A DNA stretch of 64,000 nucleotides from Romboutsia ilealis. GTDB taxonomy: Bacteria > Bacillota > Clostridia > Peptostreptococcales > Peptostreptococcaceae. Numbering within the stretch: position 1 is the stretch's first letter; each line of letters begins with the position of its first letter. Made by a program: the position numbers and the translations under genes. Of this stretch, positions 12,779 to 21,471 are shown piece after piece. The DNA lies in assembly GCF_900015215.1 (NCBI RefSeq), contig NZ_LN555523.1, positions 131,336 through 195,335 on the forward strand, in the 5' to 3' direction. The notes under the pieces were generated by a model. It ran no database searches. It saw nothing but the letters and a program-made list of their open reading frames with translations, and was not told the DNA's origin.

Positions 12779-14134
12779 ATGAATGAAAATTCAAATCAAC
12801 AACTAAGAAAAACTATAGGTTTTAATGCAGCACTTTCTACAGTAGTTGGTATCTTAATAGGATCGGGTGTATTTTTCAAACCACAAGCTATATATAGTGC
12901 AACTCATGGAGGTCCAGGTTTAGGACTTTTAGCATGGCTAATAGGTGGGCTTATAACTATTGCAGCAGGGTTAACTGCAGCAGAAGTATCAGCAAGTATA
13001 ATAAAACCAGGTGGTTTAATTGTATATTTAGAAGAAATATATGGAGAACGTATAGGATTTTTAACAGGTTGGATGCAACTAATATTATTCGTACCAGCAA
13101 TAGTTGCAGCGTTAGGTATTATATTTGCCCAAGAATGTGTTAGTTTATTAGGTTTAAATAATGACTTATATGTTATAGCAATTGCTATAGGAGTAATAGT
13201 TTTTATTGTTTTATTAAATTCATTAGGAGCAAAATTTGGCGGAGCGATTCAAACTGCATCTACTATATGTAAATTATTACCCCTAGTAATTATAATTATA
13301 TGTGGATTAATGAAAGGTGACTCAGCTGCACCTATGATAACTCCTTTAGTAGGAGAAGGATCTAATATTATATCAGTATTATCTCAGGTTCTTATAGCAA
13401 CTTTATTTGCATATGATGGATGGATATATGTTGGAACATTAGCTGGAGAAATGAAAAATCCATCTAAGCATTTACCAATGGCTATTGTAGGAGGAATATC
13501 CTTAGTTATGGCAGTTTATCTTATAATAAATGTAGCGTACTTAAGAGTTGTATCAGCATCTGAGATGGCATTAGTAAGTGCACCAGCAACATTAGTTGCA
13601 AGTAAATTATTTGGATCTATAGGAGCAAAATTAATAAGTATAGGAATATTAGTTTCTGTATTTGGAACATTAAATGGATTTATATTAACAGGAGGAAGAA
13701 TTCCATATACCATGGCAAGTGAAAATAGAATACCTTTCTCTAATATATTTAGTAAATTAAATACTAATGGGGTGCCATTAAATGGAACTTGGTTAATAGT
13801 AGGTTTATCAATTTTATACTCATTATCAGGTCAATTTAATTTATTAACTGATTTAGCTATATTTGTTATATGGATATTCTATACAATGTTATTTATGGGT
13901 GTTATGAGACTTAGAAAAACTAAACCACAAATGGAAAGACCTTATAAGGTTCCATTATATCCTATAATTCCTATAGTTGCTATTATAGGTGGTTTATTTG
14001 TAGTGATAAGTACATTAATAACACAACCTAAGAATTCTATAGTAGGATTAGTAATAACATTAATAGGATTACCTGTTTATGAATATATGAAGAAAAAGAA
14101 TTCAAATAAAAATAATAATGAAATATCAGCATAG
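12779..14134 (+). CDS. APC superfamily amino acid permease (second paralogue)
   Basis: A 451-residue, roughly 12-helix transporter of the same branch as the permease at 56-1393. Both share the first-helix GxGVFFKPQA segment, FAYDGWI in the middle, LTDLA(I/V)F, and RPYKVPLYPI near the C-terminus. Neutral amino-acid exchange is likely; the substrate is unknown. I take ATG 12779 behind AAGGGGGTG; a GTG at 12770 sits in that ribosome-binding site. An extended -10 (TGATATAAT) is visible about 70 bases upstream. The gene lies directly inside one arm of the element A inverted pair and ends with its own terminator. Confidence 0.9.
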   Translation: MNENSNQQLRKTIGFNAALSTVVGILIGSGVFFKPQAIYSATHGGPGLGLLAWLIGGLITIAAGLTAAEVSASIIKPGGLIVYLEEIYGERIGFLTGWMQLILFVPAIVAALGIIFAQECVSLLGLNNDLYVIAIAIGVIVFIVLLNSLGAKFGGAIQTASTICKLLPLVIIIICGLMKGDSAAPMITPLVGEGSNIISVLSQVLIATLFAYDGWIYVGTLAGEMKNPSKHLPMAIVGGISLVMAVYLIINVAYLRVVSASEMALVSAPATLVASKLFGSIGAKLISIGILVSVFGTLNGFILTGGRIPYTMASENRIPFSNIFSKLNTNGVPLNGTWLIVGLSILYSLSGQFNLLTDLAIFVIWIFYTMLFMGVMRLRKTKPQMERPYKVPLYPIIPIVAIIGGLFVVISTLITQPKNSIVGLVITLIGLPVYEYMKKKNSNKNNNEISA

Positions 14135-14137
14135 TAA

Positions 14138-14180
14138 ATGGAGTACCTTTTAATATTTTTATATTATAGGTACTCTTTTA
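14138..14180 (+). terminator. Terminator after the second APC permease
   Basis: GAGTACC/GGTACTC stem (14141-14175) with an AT-rich loop and a TTTTA tail. Confidence 0.8.
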
Positions 14181-14182
14181 AA

Positions 14183-14762
14183 TTAATCTCTAAATATGGA
14201 CATGATTATTTTATCATAATATTTTCCATCTTTAAAAATTTTATTTTTTAATATACCTTCAACTACAAATCCACATCTTTGAGCAACAGATGTGACCAAA
14301 GCGGTAGCGAGTGTCATATTGTTGGCGACATGAGTAAATCGAATTTTTTATAAGATTTTATAGCCCTTTCATTAAATGAAAAAGTACTTAGTCTTATTTT
14401 ATTTATATTCATATTATTAAATATAAAAGTTACTAAAGTTTTCATAGCATCAGTATCATATCCTTTACCCTAATAGTCTTTATCTCCAATCATTATTCTT
14501 ACTAAAGCAATTCTAGATAACCAATTTACATTTTGTATTCCACATCTACAAATATACTTGCCTGTTTCTATATCTTCTATAGCAAAATTATATTGACCAT
14601 TATCATTTGATTTTTGAGATTTTATCCAAGATTCTTCCTCCGAATATGTCATAGGAAATGTGATATTTGTAACCAATAATTTTTTCAATTCTCTATCATT
14701 AACAAACTTTGTTGCTAGAGGAAGGTCTTCTTCTTTATAAGCTCTTAAACAAACTCTTTCTC
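14183..14762 (-). pseudogene. Broken RimJ/RimL-type GNAT acetyltransferase
   Basis: Reading the minus strand gives a recognisable GNAT N-acetyltransferase in pieces. An N-terminal RVCLRAYKEEDLPL segment runs into an open stretch at 14470-14688, ending at GDKDY followed by TAG where the family has tryptophan. Then come GKGYDTDAMKTL (the acetyl-CoA-binding loop) and NKIRLSTFSFNERAIKSYKK. There a ~70-base element B copy interrupts the frame with a TGA and a shift. RCGFVVEG...MSIFRD and TAA complete the C-terminus at 14183. A further TGA stands where the start region should be. At least three lesions make function implausible. Confidence 0.88.
14278..14350 (+). repeat. Element B core inside the GNAT pseudogene
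   Basis: Begins GAGCAACAGAT, continues with GCGGTAGCGAG and GTTGGCGACATG, and ends CGAATTTTTTA. It is a shortened match to the fuller copy at 27183-27375. It splits the acetyltransferase between the SYKK and RCGF codons and is flanked by T-runs on both sides. This places a member of the family inside a formerly continuous gene, direct evidence that the element has moved. Confidence 0.8.
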
Positions 14763-14981
14763 AACAGTATATATAATTCACCCCATATTCAAAATTTATA
14801 TAATTGTATATGAGAGAAAAATACTAGTAAATAATATTAGCAAAATTTTATAAGTTATTTTTTTATTATAGATAAATAAATTGAAATGATTAATAAATAT
14901 AAAATAAGAGTAACAAATTGAGATTATATTTAATATTTTAGAATAGATAGAGAATTTAGGAGGTTTATAGGAGGTTTATAT

Positions 14982-16058
14982 ATGGAAGGTAAAATAAGAA
15001 AGATATTTCCAGGAGCAAATACAGCTAATGGTTCATTTAACTTTTTTGATAATATAATTCAAAATGATATAAATAGAATATTTTGTTTCAAAGGTGGGCC
15101 AGGAGTAGGAAAATCATCATTAATGAAAAAGATAGCTCAAGAATTTATTGATAGAGGATATGATGTTGAATTACATCATTGTCCATCGGATCCAAGTTCG
15201 TTAGATGCTTTACTAATAAAAAAATTAGGAGTAGTTTTATTAGATGGAACTTCACCTCATATTGTAGATCCTAAAGATCCAGGAGCTATTGATGAAATAG
15301 TTAACTTAGGTGAATTTTGGAATGTAGATAATTTGGAAAAAGATAAAGATAAAATAATAGAAGTTGGAAAAGATATTAGTGCATCTTTTAGAAGGGCGTA
15401 TAAATTTTTAAAATCTGCAGAGCCAATATACCTTGATATAGAAGAGAAATATAAAAATTCTATGAATTTTGGAAAAGTTAATTTATTAGTAGATGAATTT
15501 ATAGAAAAATTATTTAAAGAAACTTCTAATTCTGGGCAATATAAAAAGGAGAGACATTTATTTGGCACAGCTATAACACCAATTGGTCATATAGATTATA
15601 CTGATAGTATACTTAGTCAAGTTAAAAAGGTGTACTATTTAGATGGCGAAATAGGTACTGGGAAAACTACATTCTTAAGAAAGATATATGAGAAAGCAGT
15701 TCAAAAAGGTATGAGTGTAGAAGTATACCATTATCCATTAATTAAAGAAAAAATAGAAACTATAATAATAAAAGATTTAGATGTAGCTATAACAGTAAGT
15801 CATATATTTGAAGATAGAGAAAAGATAGATCTTAATCAATTTATAGATAAAGATAAGTTATCTAAATATCAAGAAGAAATAGAGTTTGATAAAAAGATTT
15901 TTAATGAGCTAATAAACTATGCAATATCAAATTTAAAAAAGGCTAAATCTAAACATGATATAATAGAAGCATGCTATGTACCAAATATGAATTTTGATGA
16001 GATAGAAAAATTAAGAAAAGAGTTAGTAAAAAGAATATTAAAATATGAAAATAAATAA
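14982..16058 (+). CDS. Tandem P-loop ATPase of the PRK06851 type
   Basis: A 358-residue cytosolic protein with two nucleotide-binding halves. The first Walker A is GGPGVGKSS near residue 38; the second is DGEIGTGKTT near residue 224, each followed by a similar (Y/E)xHHC or VYHYP strand. The conserved HCPSDPSSLDA and the duplicated layout match the uncharacterised clostridial family annotated as PRK06851. Its substrate is unknown; a kinase-like or cofactor-handling role is only a guess. The start follows two tandem AGGAGGTTTATA-like sites, the second being used. It has its own terminator and is not part of the pilus operon downstream. Confidence 0.8.
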   Translation: MEGKIRKIFPGANTANGSFNFFDNIIQNDINRIFCFKGGPGVGKSSLMKKIAQEFIDRGYDVELHHCPSDPSSLDALLIKKLGVVLLDGTSPHIVDPKDPGAIDEIVNLGEFWNVDNLEKDKDKIIEVGKDISASFRRAYKFLKSAEPIYLDIEEKYKNSMNFGKVNLLVDEFIEKLFKETSNSGQYKKERHLFGTAITPIGHIDYTDSILSQVKKVYYLDGEIGTGKTTFLRKIYEKAVQKGMSVEVYHYPLIKEKIETIIIKDLDVAITVSHIFEDREKIDLNQFIDKDKLSKYQEEIEFDKKIFNELINYAISNLKKAKSKHDIIEACYVPNMNFDEIEKLRKELVKRILKYENK

Positions 16059-16090
16059 AAGTAAGAAAATGAATTAAACATATAATAGTT

Positions 16091-16138
16091 TTATAAAAGG
16101 CTATGTTAGATAAATTAGTTACATAGCCTTTTATAAAT
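16091..16138 (+). terminator. Terminator after the tandem P-loop ATPase
   Basis: A 16-bp stem TTATAAAAGGCTATGT / ACATAGCCTTTTATAA (16091-16136). The arms are U-rich/A-rich at the base, so it could work in both directions. Confidence 0.8.
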
Positions 16139-16245
16139 ATAAGTTTATAATAAAGTATAATTCAAATATGAATTTATTCTAATTCTTTCTAGATAATATT
16201 TATATTTGAAAAATAGAATAATATAAAATATAAGAGGTATAGAGT

Positions 16246-16926
16246 ATGAAAAGGAATTATATGTCTATAATATTTATTGTATTTATAATAGGCCTATTAA
16301 TTGGAATTTTAATTAAAGATTATAATAAACAAGTGTCTTTATATGTAAATAAGGACAAGTTTATTAAGAATGAGATAAAAAGTACTCAAAAATCTATTAA
16401 AGTTATGGGTAAAGAAAAAGAAAAAATAGAGAAAGAAATAGAAATTTTAAAATCAAAAAATCAGAATTCAAAAGTAGCAAATCAAGTAAATACGTTAAAA
16501 GAAATTTTAGGATATATTGACGTAAAAGGAAGTGGTTTACTAATAAATATAGATGCAATTAATGATGAAATGGGAAATATAGCAAACTCTATAGATTATA
16601 ATAAAATTTTATTAAATATAGTTAATGAAATAAAAGTAAATGGAGGAGAGTACGTATCTATAAATAATCAGAGACTAAATCAATATTCAGAAATTTCTTT
16701 AGCAGGAAACCATATAAATATAAATTCTACACCAATAGCACAACCATATAATATTAATGTAATAGGAGACGTTGATAAATTAACTGATTATATTAATAAA
16801 AAAAATACATATCTAGATAGCATAGGAAATAATTATCAATTAAGAGTAGAAACTAAAATCGAAAAAAATATAACTATAGAAAAATTGAATATAATAAATA
16901 AATTAGAGAATATAGAAGGTGAATAA
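16246..16926 (+). CDS. DUF881 family membrane-anchored coiled-coil protein
   Basis: 226 residues: a short basic N-terminus, one membrane segment (about 7-24), a charged coiled coil (about 35-75), then an alpha/beta domain beginning LGYIDVKGSGLLINID, the DUF881 signature. DUF881 proteins are usually found in Firmicute division/ylx clusters with unknown function. Here the gene leads an operon with PilB-, PilC- and pilin-type genes, and its topology (short cytoplasmic tail, one helix, coiled coil, ferredoxin-like fold outside) is that of PilN/PilO or GspL/M. A scaffold role in the pilus machine is therefore inferred, not shown. It overlaps the next gene by up to 8 bases. Confidence 0.8.
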   Translation: MKRNYMSIIFIVFIIGLLIGILIKDYNKQVSLYVNKDKFIKNEIKSTQKSIKVMGKEKEKIEKEIEILKSKNQNSKVANQVNTLKEILGYIDVKGSGLLINIDAINDEMGNIANSIDYNKILLNIVNEIKVNGGEYVSINNQRLNQYSEISLAGNHININSTPIAQPYNINVIGDVDKLTDYINKKNTYLDSIGNNYQLRVETKIEKNITIEKLNIINKLENIEGE

Positions 16927-18202
16927 TATTATATTAGAAAAACATACATTGCCTGTTTTAAAAAATGATAAATTTTTAAAGATGAATAAATTATTAACTG
17001 GTCAAAAGATTAATAAGAACCTTGAATTAGAACATACCGAAGAATATAAAAGTGTTACTTCAAATTTACATGAAGATTATGCAAGAATTCAATTTAGAGA
17101 AATCTTAACAAAAGCTATTTATAAAGGCGCAAGTGATATACACATAGAACCATTTGAGGATGAGATACTGATAAGAATTAGAGTTGATGGTCAATTAAGC
17201 AAAATACTGACTATATCTATGGAATCATATTCATTTTTATTAACGGTTATAAAATTGGATTCAAATATGAATATTACAGAGAAAAGATTACCTCAAGATG
17301 GTAGGATGGAGAAAAAAATAGATGATATCATAGTAGATATTAGAACATCAACAATACCAACAATATATGGAGAAAAGATAGTTCTTAGAATATTAAATAG
17401 GAAATCTCTTATAAAAGAAAAATCTGAATTAGGATTTTCAAAACAAGCTATAGAAAAAATAGAAAATATAATAAATAAGAAATCAGGAATATTATTAGTA
17501 ACTGGATCAACAGGAAGTGGAAAGACAACTACAGTTTATTCAATATTAAATGATTTATTAAATAGTAAGAAAAATATTATGACAATAGAAGACCCAGTAG
17601 AGTATAAAATAAAGGGTATAAATCAAATACAAGTGAATGATAAAATAGGTTTAACATTTGAAGTAGGTCTTAGATCTATACTTAGACAAGATCCTGACAT
17701 TATAATGATTGGAGAAATTAGAGATGAGGAAACGGCAAAAATAGCAATAAGAGCTGCTTCAACAGGACATTTAGTAATAAGTACGATGCATACCAATAAT
17801 ACTATATCATCAATTAATAGGCTTATGGAAATGAAATTACCACCGTATTTAATAAGTTCAACTCTAATAGGAGTAATATCACAAAAATTAGTAAAAAAGA
17901 TATGTAATAATTGTAATCATGGTATTGTTATAGAAGATGGTTTATATGACGAAACACATACTAATATGGAATTAGTATGTGATAAATGTGAAGATACGGG
18001 ATATTATGGAAGGACTGCTATGTATGAAATTTTAGAGATAAATGAAAATCTAAAACAAGATATAAATAATTGGACTAATAATTGGAACATATCGAATAGT
18101 ACACTGAAAGATGAAATGATAACATTTGAAGATAGTGCCAAATATTTAATTGAAAATCATATAACTACACAAGAAGAATGTAGCCTACTAGAGGGTATAT
18201 AA
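16919..18202 (+). CDS. Type IV pilus / type II secretion assembly ATPase (PilB/GspE)
   Basis: A hexameric motor that powers pilin polymerisation. Residues include an N2-type KGASDIHIEPFED segment, Walker A GSTGSGKTT near 195, the Asp-box region IEDPVEYK, Walker B DIIMIGEIRDEE near 260, a His-box STMHTN, and two CxxC pairs near 328-358 that form the zinc site of GspE/PilB. It lacks a long N1 domain. The start is uncertain: GTG 16919 directly abuts AGAAG, giving almost no spacing, while an ATT at 16928 would be correctly spaced behind GAAGGTG. The motor is of the extension type; no PilT retraction ATPase is nearby. Confidence 0.92.
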   Translation: MNNIILEKHTLPVLKNDKFLKMNKLLTGQKINKNLELEHTEEYKSVTSNLHEDYARIQFREILTKAIYKGASDIHIEPFEDEILIRIRVDGQLSKILTISMESYSFLLTVIKLDSNMNITEKRLPQDGRMEKKIDDIIVDIRTSTIPTIYGEKIVLRILNRKSLIKEKSELGFSKQAIEKIENIINKKSGILLVTGSTGSGKTTTVYSILNDLLNSKKNIMTIEDPVEYKIKGINQIQVNDKIGLTFEVGLRSILRQDPDIIMIGEIRDEETAKIAIRAASTGHLVISTMHTNNTISSINRLMEMKLPPYLISSTLIGVISQKLVKKICNNCNHGIVIEDGLYDETHTNMELVCDKCEDTGYYGRTAMYEILEINENLKQDINNWTNNWNISNSTLKDEMITFEDSAKYLIENHITTQEECSLLEGI

Positions 18203-18203
18203 T

Positions 18204-19304
18204 ATGCAAAAAACTAAATATATGAATAAATATAATATCACAAGTAAATCAAATTTAAACAAATCTAATCAAAAAATAAAATCTAAAGAACTAAAGGTAC
18301 TATGTAAACAAATGAGCATATTACTAAAATCAGGATGTGAAATCACAAGAATACTACATATACTCCATGGACAATCAAATAAAAAATTGAAAAGGGCAAT
18401 AGAAGAAGTTTCTATAAATATTCAAAATGGCAATAATATAACCGAATCATTTGAAAAAACAAACTTATTTTCAAGTTTTTTCATAAACATGATACGAGCA
18501 GGAGAGTTAAGTGGAAATCTAGACAAGATTATGAATGATTTAGCTAAATACTATGAGAGTGAAGAAAATCTTAAATCTAAGATTGTTAATATATCCATAT
18601 ATCCAATAATTTTAATAATAATGTCTATGGTATCAGGATTTTTTATATTAGTATTTATAATTCCTAATTTTGAAATGATATTTGAAGCTAATGGTATAAA
18701 TCCACCATTATTAACTAAGATACTTATAGGTACATCAGTTTTTGTTAGAGAAAAATATCTATATATGTTTTTCATATCTTTGATTTCAATATTATCAATT
18801 TACTATCTAATCAAATATAACTCAAGAGCAAAGTATATTAAAGATAAATTAAAGTTAAAAATGCCTTTTATAAATCAAATGATGACATTGCTAGTTACAA
18901 CTAGATTTTGTAGAGCACTAAACATATTAGTTGAAAGTGGTGTTCAAATCGTAGATGCTATAGATATATCATCTAGAGTTGTAGACAACATTCTAGTATA
19001 TGAAAAACTTTCAATATCAAGAGATTATATAAAAAGAGGAAATGGTATAAGCTACTCTATAAGTAAATCAGAAGTTTTTTCGAATTCATTTATATCAATG
19101 TTAAAAATAGGAGAAGAAAGTGGTAGCTTAGATGATACTTTAAGTGTAACTAATGATTTCTATAGTGAGGAATTAAACATAAAAATTGAAAAAACTATGA
19201 AATTAGCAGAGCCTATAGTAACAGTAGTCATAGGGCTAGTTATAGGATTATTTATAATTGCTATGGTTATACCGATGTTTGATGCAATAAATTCAATACA
19301 ATGA
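18204..19304 (+). CDS. Pilus / type II secretion inner-membrane platform protein (PilC/GspF)
   Basis: 366 residues with the duplicated T2SSF domain: a cytoplasmic helical bundle at about 35-150 (KQMSILLKSGCEI... and IRAGELSGNLD), two membrane segments near 135-160 and 185-205, then the second copy (TTRFCRALNILVESGVQIVDAI and LKIGEESGSLDDTL) and a final membrane helix near 338-362. It serves as the rotor on which the PilB motor acts. It begins one base after the pilB stop, so the two are tightly co-expressed. Confidence 0.92.
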   Translation: MQKTKYMNKYNITSKSNLNKSNQKIKSKELKVLCKQMSILLKSGCEITRILHILHGQSNKKLKRAIEEVSINIQNGNNITESFEKTNLFSSFFINMIRAGELSGNLDKIMNDLAKYYESEENLKSKIVNISIYPIILIIMSMVSGFFILVFIIPNFEMIFEANGINPPLLTKILIGTSVFVREKYLYMFFISLISILSIYYLIKYNSRAKYIKDKLKLKMPFINQMMTLLVTTRFCRALNILVESGVQIVDAIDISSRVVDNILVYEKLSISRDYIKRGNGISYSISKSEVFSNSFISMLKIGEESGSLDDTLSVTNDFYSEELNIKIEKTMKLAEPIVTVVIGLVIGLFIIAMVIPMFDAINSIQ

Positions 19305-19337
19305 TATAAAAAATTAAATATTTTGAGGAGAAATTAT

Positions 19338-19769
19338 ATGAAGTTTAAAAGTTTACAAAAGAAAAAAAGAGCGGGATTTACGTTAGTAGAGATGGTTATA
19401 GTAGTTACTATATTAGGAATTTTATCTGGAATAGGATTTATGCAATTTGGAAATGTACAGGAAACATCAAGAAAAAATGCAGATTATGTAGCAGCAGCTA
19501 ATCTAGCAACAGCAAGCAGCTTGTATATCAGTGAATATCCTAATGATGTACAATTCAGTAAAGAAGAGGATGTAAAAAATATAGAAGTAAGTACTTTAAA
19601 AAATAAAGGATATATAAATTATGAGCCTACATCTCAGAGCGAAAGAAAAAGATTTGATATAAAATTATTAAAAAGTGGCGAAATACAAGTATTATCTAAT
19701 GGTAAAACATTTTATCCTAAACAAGAAGAAGCAGAAGATAAAGCGAATAATCCAGATGATACGAAATAA
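19338..19769 (+). CDS. Type IV prepilin / pseudopilin
   Basis: 143 residues with a class III signal: basic leader ending KKKRAG, then FTLVEMVIVVTILGIL. Processing between Gly13 and Phe14 would put the invariant glutamate at mature position 5 (Glu18). The rest is a short globular domain ending in a charged, acidic tail. I start at ATG 19338 behind GAGGAG; the upstream TTG at 19323 overlaps that site. It is the only pilin in the operon and no prepilin peptidase is in the window, so PilD must be encoded elsewhere. Confidence 0.92.
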   Translation: MKFKSLQKKKRAGFTLVEMVIVVTILGILSGIGFMQFGNVQETSRKNADYVAAANLATASSLYISEYPNDVQFSKEEDVKNIEVSTLKNKGYINYEPTSQSERKRFDIKLLKSGEIQVLSNGKTFYPKQEEAEDKANNPDDTK

Positions 19770-19770
19770 T

Positions 19771-19896
19771 TAAATTAACTCGTTGTGCTAGTTAAATATG
19801 ATTATTGAAAATACTAAAGCCTAATAAACTATACTTTTATAGTTCAAAAACTTTATATAGGAATTTCAATATGTTTAGTAAAATAACTAGTACAAT
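19771..19896 (-). repeat. Element A, copy 2
   Basis: Inverted counterpart of 12440-12566. One end reads TTGTGCTAGTTA and the other, on the opposite strand, TTGTACTAGTTA, giving about 12 bp of terminal inverted repeat with one difference. A second shared ATTGAAA block lies further in, and the central AACTATA/TATAGTT hairpin is present. It starts just after the pilin stop codon. The rest of the gap to the SEC-C gene (19897-20202) is AT-rich with no gene seen. Confidence 0.75.
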
Positions 19897-20202
19897 AGAT
19901 TAAATAATATATATTATAAAAAATAACAAAATCTAATATCAAAAATTATATTAATTATAGTAATTATAAAAAACTATGACATATTTAATCATAATTTATA
20001 TTAATTTACTGAAAAAAACAAAGAGGATTATAATATCTTAGCATAGAAAGTTTATAATTGAAGTAGAACAAAGCATTATGCCAAAACTTAACACTATACA
20101 TAAAAATAAGAAAATAATATGATAAATATAGAATCATTTAATAAAAAATGGTATAATAATAAATTGTACTTTTAAATTAAAAACAAAGGAGTGAAACTCA
20201 CA

Positions 20203-21237
20203 TTGCTAGGGAGAAACGAGTTATGCCCCTGTGGAAGTGGCAAAAAATATAAAAGATGTTGTTTAAATAAAGATGTTGTAGTAGACAGAGCGGGTAGAAA
20301 AGTTGGCACAGCTCAAAAACAATATTCAGAATTATATACTAGAATATATGAGTATTCAAGACAAGATAAGTTTAAAGAAGAATATGAAAAAGCTAAAGAA
20401 ATGTTTTATATAATAGATGATGAAGCATTAAACTCAAAGTTTGATAGATTCTTCAATACTTACTTTATACAAGATCATATAATGGAAAGTAAAAAAGTTA
20501 TGACAGTTGCTTTCTATGAAGATAATAGAGATAAAGTTAATACAAATGAAGTTAAAATATTAAGAAACTTATTCGAATCATATGTAAGTGTTTATGAAGT
20601 TAAGGAAGTACTAGACGGAAAAATACTATTAAAAGATTGTTTAACTGAAAGAGAAGTTTATACAGAAGATGTAAAACTACTAGCAGATTTCAAAGTAGGA
20701 AGCTCTATGATAGCTAGAATAGTAGATGTTGAAGATACTAGTATATTAATAGATATAACTATAAGTATATCAGATGCAGTTAAAGATGTTATAGTTAATG
20801 ATATAAAAACTTTATTTGGTCAATATGAAGATTTATATAAAGATATGAAGACTTTCTTAATACATCATACTCATATACTATATAAATATATGCAACAATT
20901 ATTAGAACCAAGTATAGCTGAATATTTAAAGAAGCAAAAAGAAGAAAAAATGGATAAATTAGCTGAAGTAGCTATTACTGAAGATGATTGTAAAGTATGT
21001 ACAGTACTTAGACAAAATGTTGAAGCTGAATATTTAAATTCTTGTATAGATTTCTGGAATGAGTTTAAAGAAGCTAACGGAGAAGTAAAAGGTTCTGAAA
21101 ATGGATGGGCTGCAGCAGTAGAATATCATATAAAAAAGGTTGCTGGACAAGTTATAACACAAGCTCAAATATCTAAAAAATATGAAATAAGCCCAAGTAC
21201 TTTAGGAAAGAGATATAAAGATTTAAAAATATCTTAA
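20203..21237 (+). CDS. SEC-C motif protein with TFIIB/cyclin-like C-terminal segment
   Basis: About 345 residues. The N-terminus is a SEC-C zinc motif, CPCGSGKKYKRCC (Cys8, 10, 19 and 20), as at the SecA C-terminus where it binds zinc and SecB or ribosomes. The middle has no family I recognise. The last ~45 residues (AAAVEYHIKKVAGQ...ITQAQISKKYEISPSTLGKRYKDL) read like the final cyclin repeat of TFIIB proteins, or generally like a helix-turn-helix. I prefer the TTG at 20203, about ten bases after AAAGGAGTG; a GTG at 20191 directly abuts AAAGGA. Function unknown; nucleic-acid or ribosome contact is inferred. Confidence 0.75.
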   Translation: MLGRNELCPCGSGKKYKRCCLNKDVVVDRAGRKVGTAQKQYSELYTRIYEYSRQDKFKEEYEKAKEMFYIIDDEALNSKFDRFFNTYFIQDHIMESKKVMTVAFYEDNRDKVNTNEVKILRNLFESYVSVYEVKEVLDGKILLKDCLTEREVYTEDVKLLADFKVGSSMIARIVDVEDTSILIDITISISDAVKDVIVNDIKTLFGQYEDLYKDMKTFLIHHTHILYKYMQQLLEPSIAEYLKKQKEEKMDKLAEVAITEDDCKVCTVLRQNVEAEYLNSCIDFWNEFKEANGEVKGSENGWAAAVEYHIKKVAGQVITQAQISKKYEISPSTLGKRYKDLKIS

Positions 21238-21248
21238 TTTTTACTATG

Positions 21249-21292
21249 AAATTTAGGAGTTATATATTAATATGATTCCTAAATTTTTTTTA
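21249..21292 (+). terminator. Terminator after the SEC-C gene
   Basis: Stem AAATTTAGGA/TCCTAAATTT (21249-21286) followed by an eight-base T-run. Confidence 0.85.
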
Positions 21293-21471
21293 TTTAATCT
21301 ATTTTTGAATTTTAATAAATTATAGTTTATAAATCGATTAAATTTAAAGATATTAAATAAAGTAACGTCATTTTGTAATTAAATTTTATAAAATCTTAAA
21401 AAAAGGTTTTAATATATGCGAATAATGTATAAAATAGTAGATATATAAAAAGAATAGAAAGAGGTATAGTT

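Noticed and set aside
12440..19896. Composite transposon carrying the pilus operon
   Set aside because: The flanking repeats are only ~126 bases, encode nothing, and no transposase or integrase occurs between them. Two separate MITE-like insertions explain the data as well; only possible inversion was kept as a finding.
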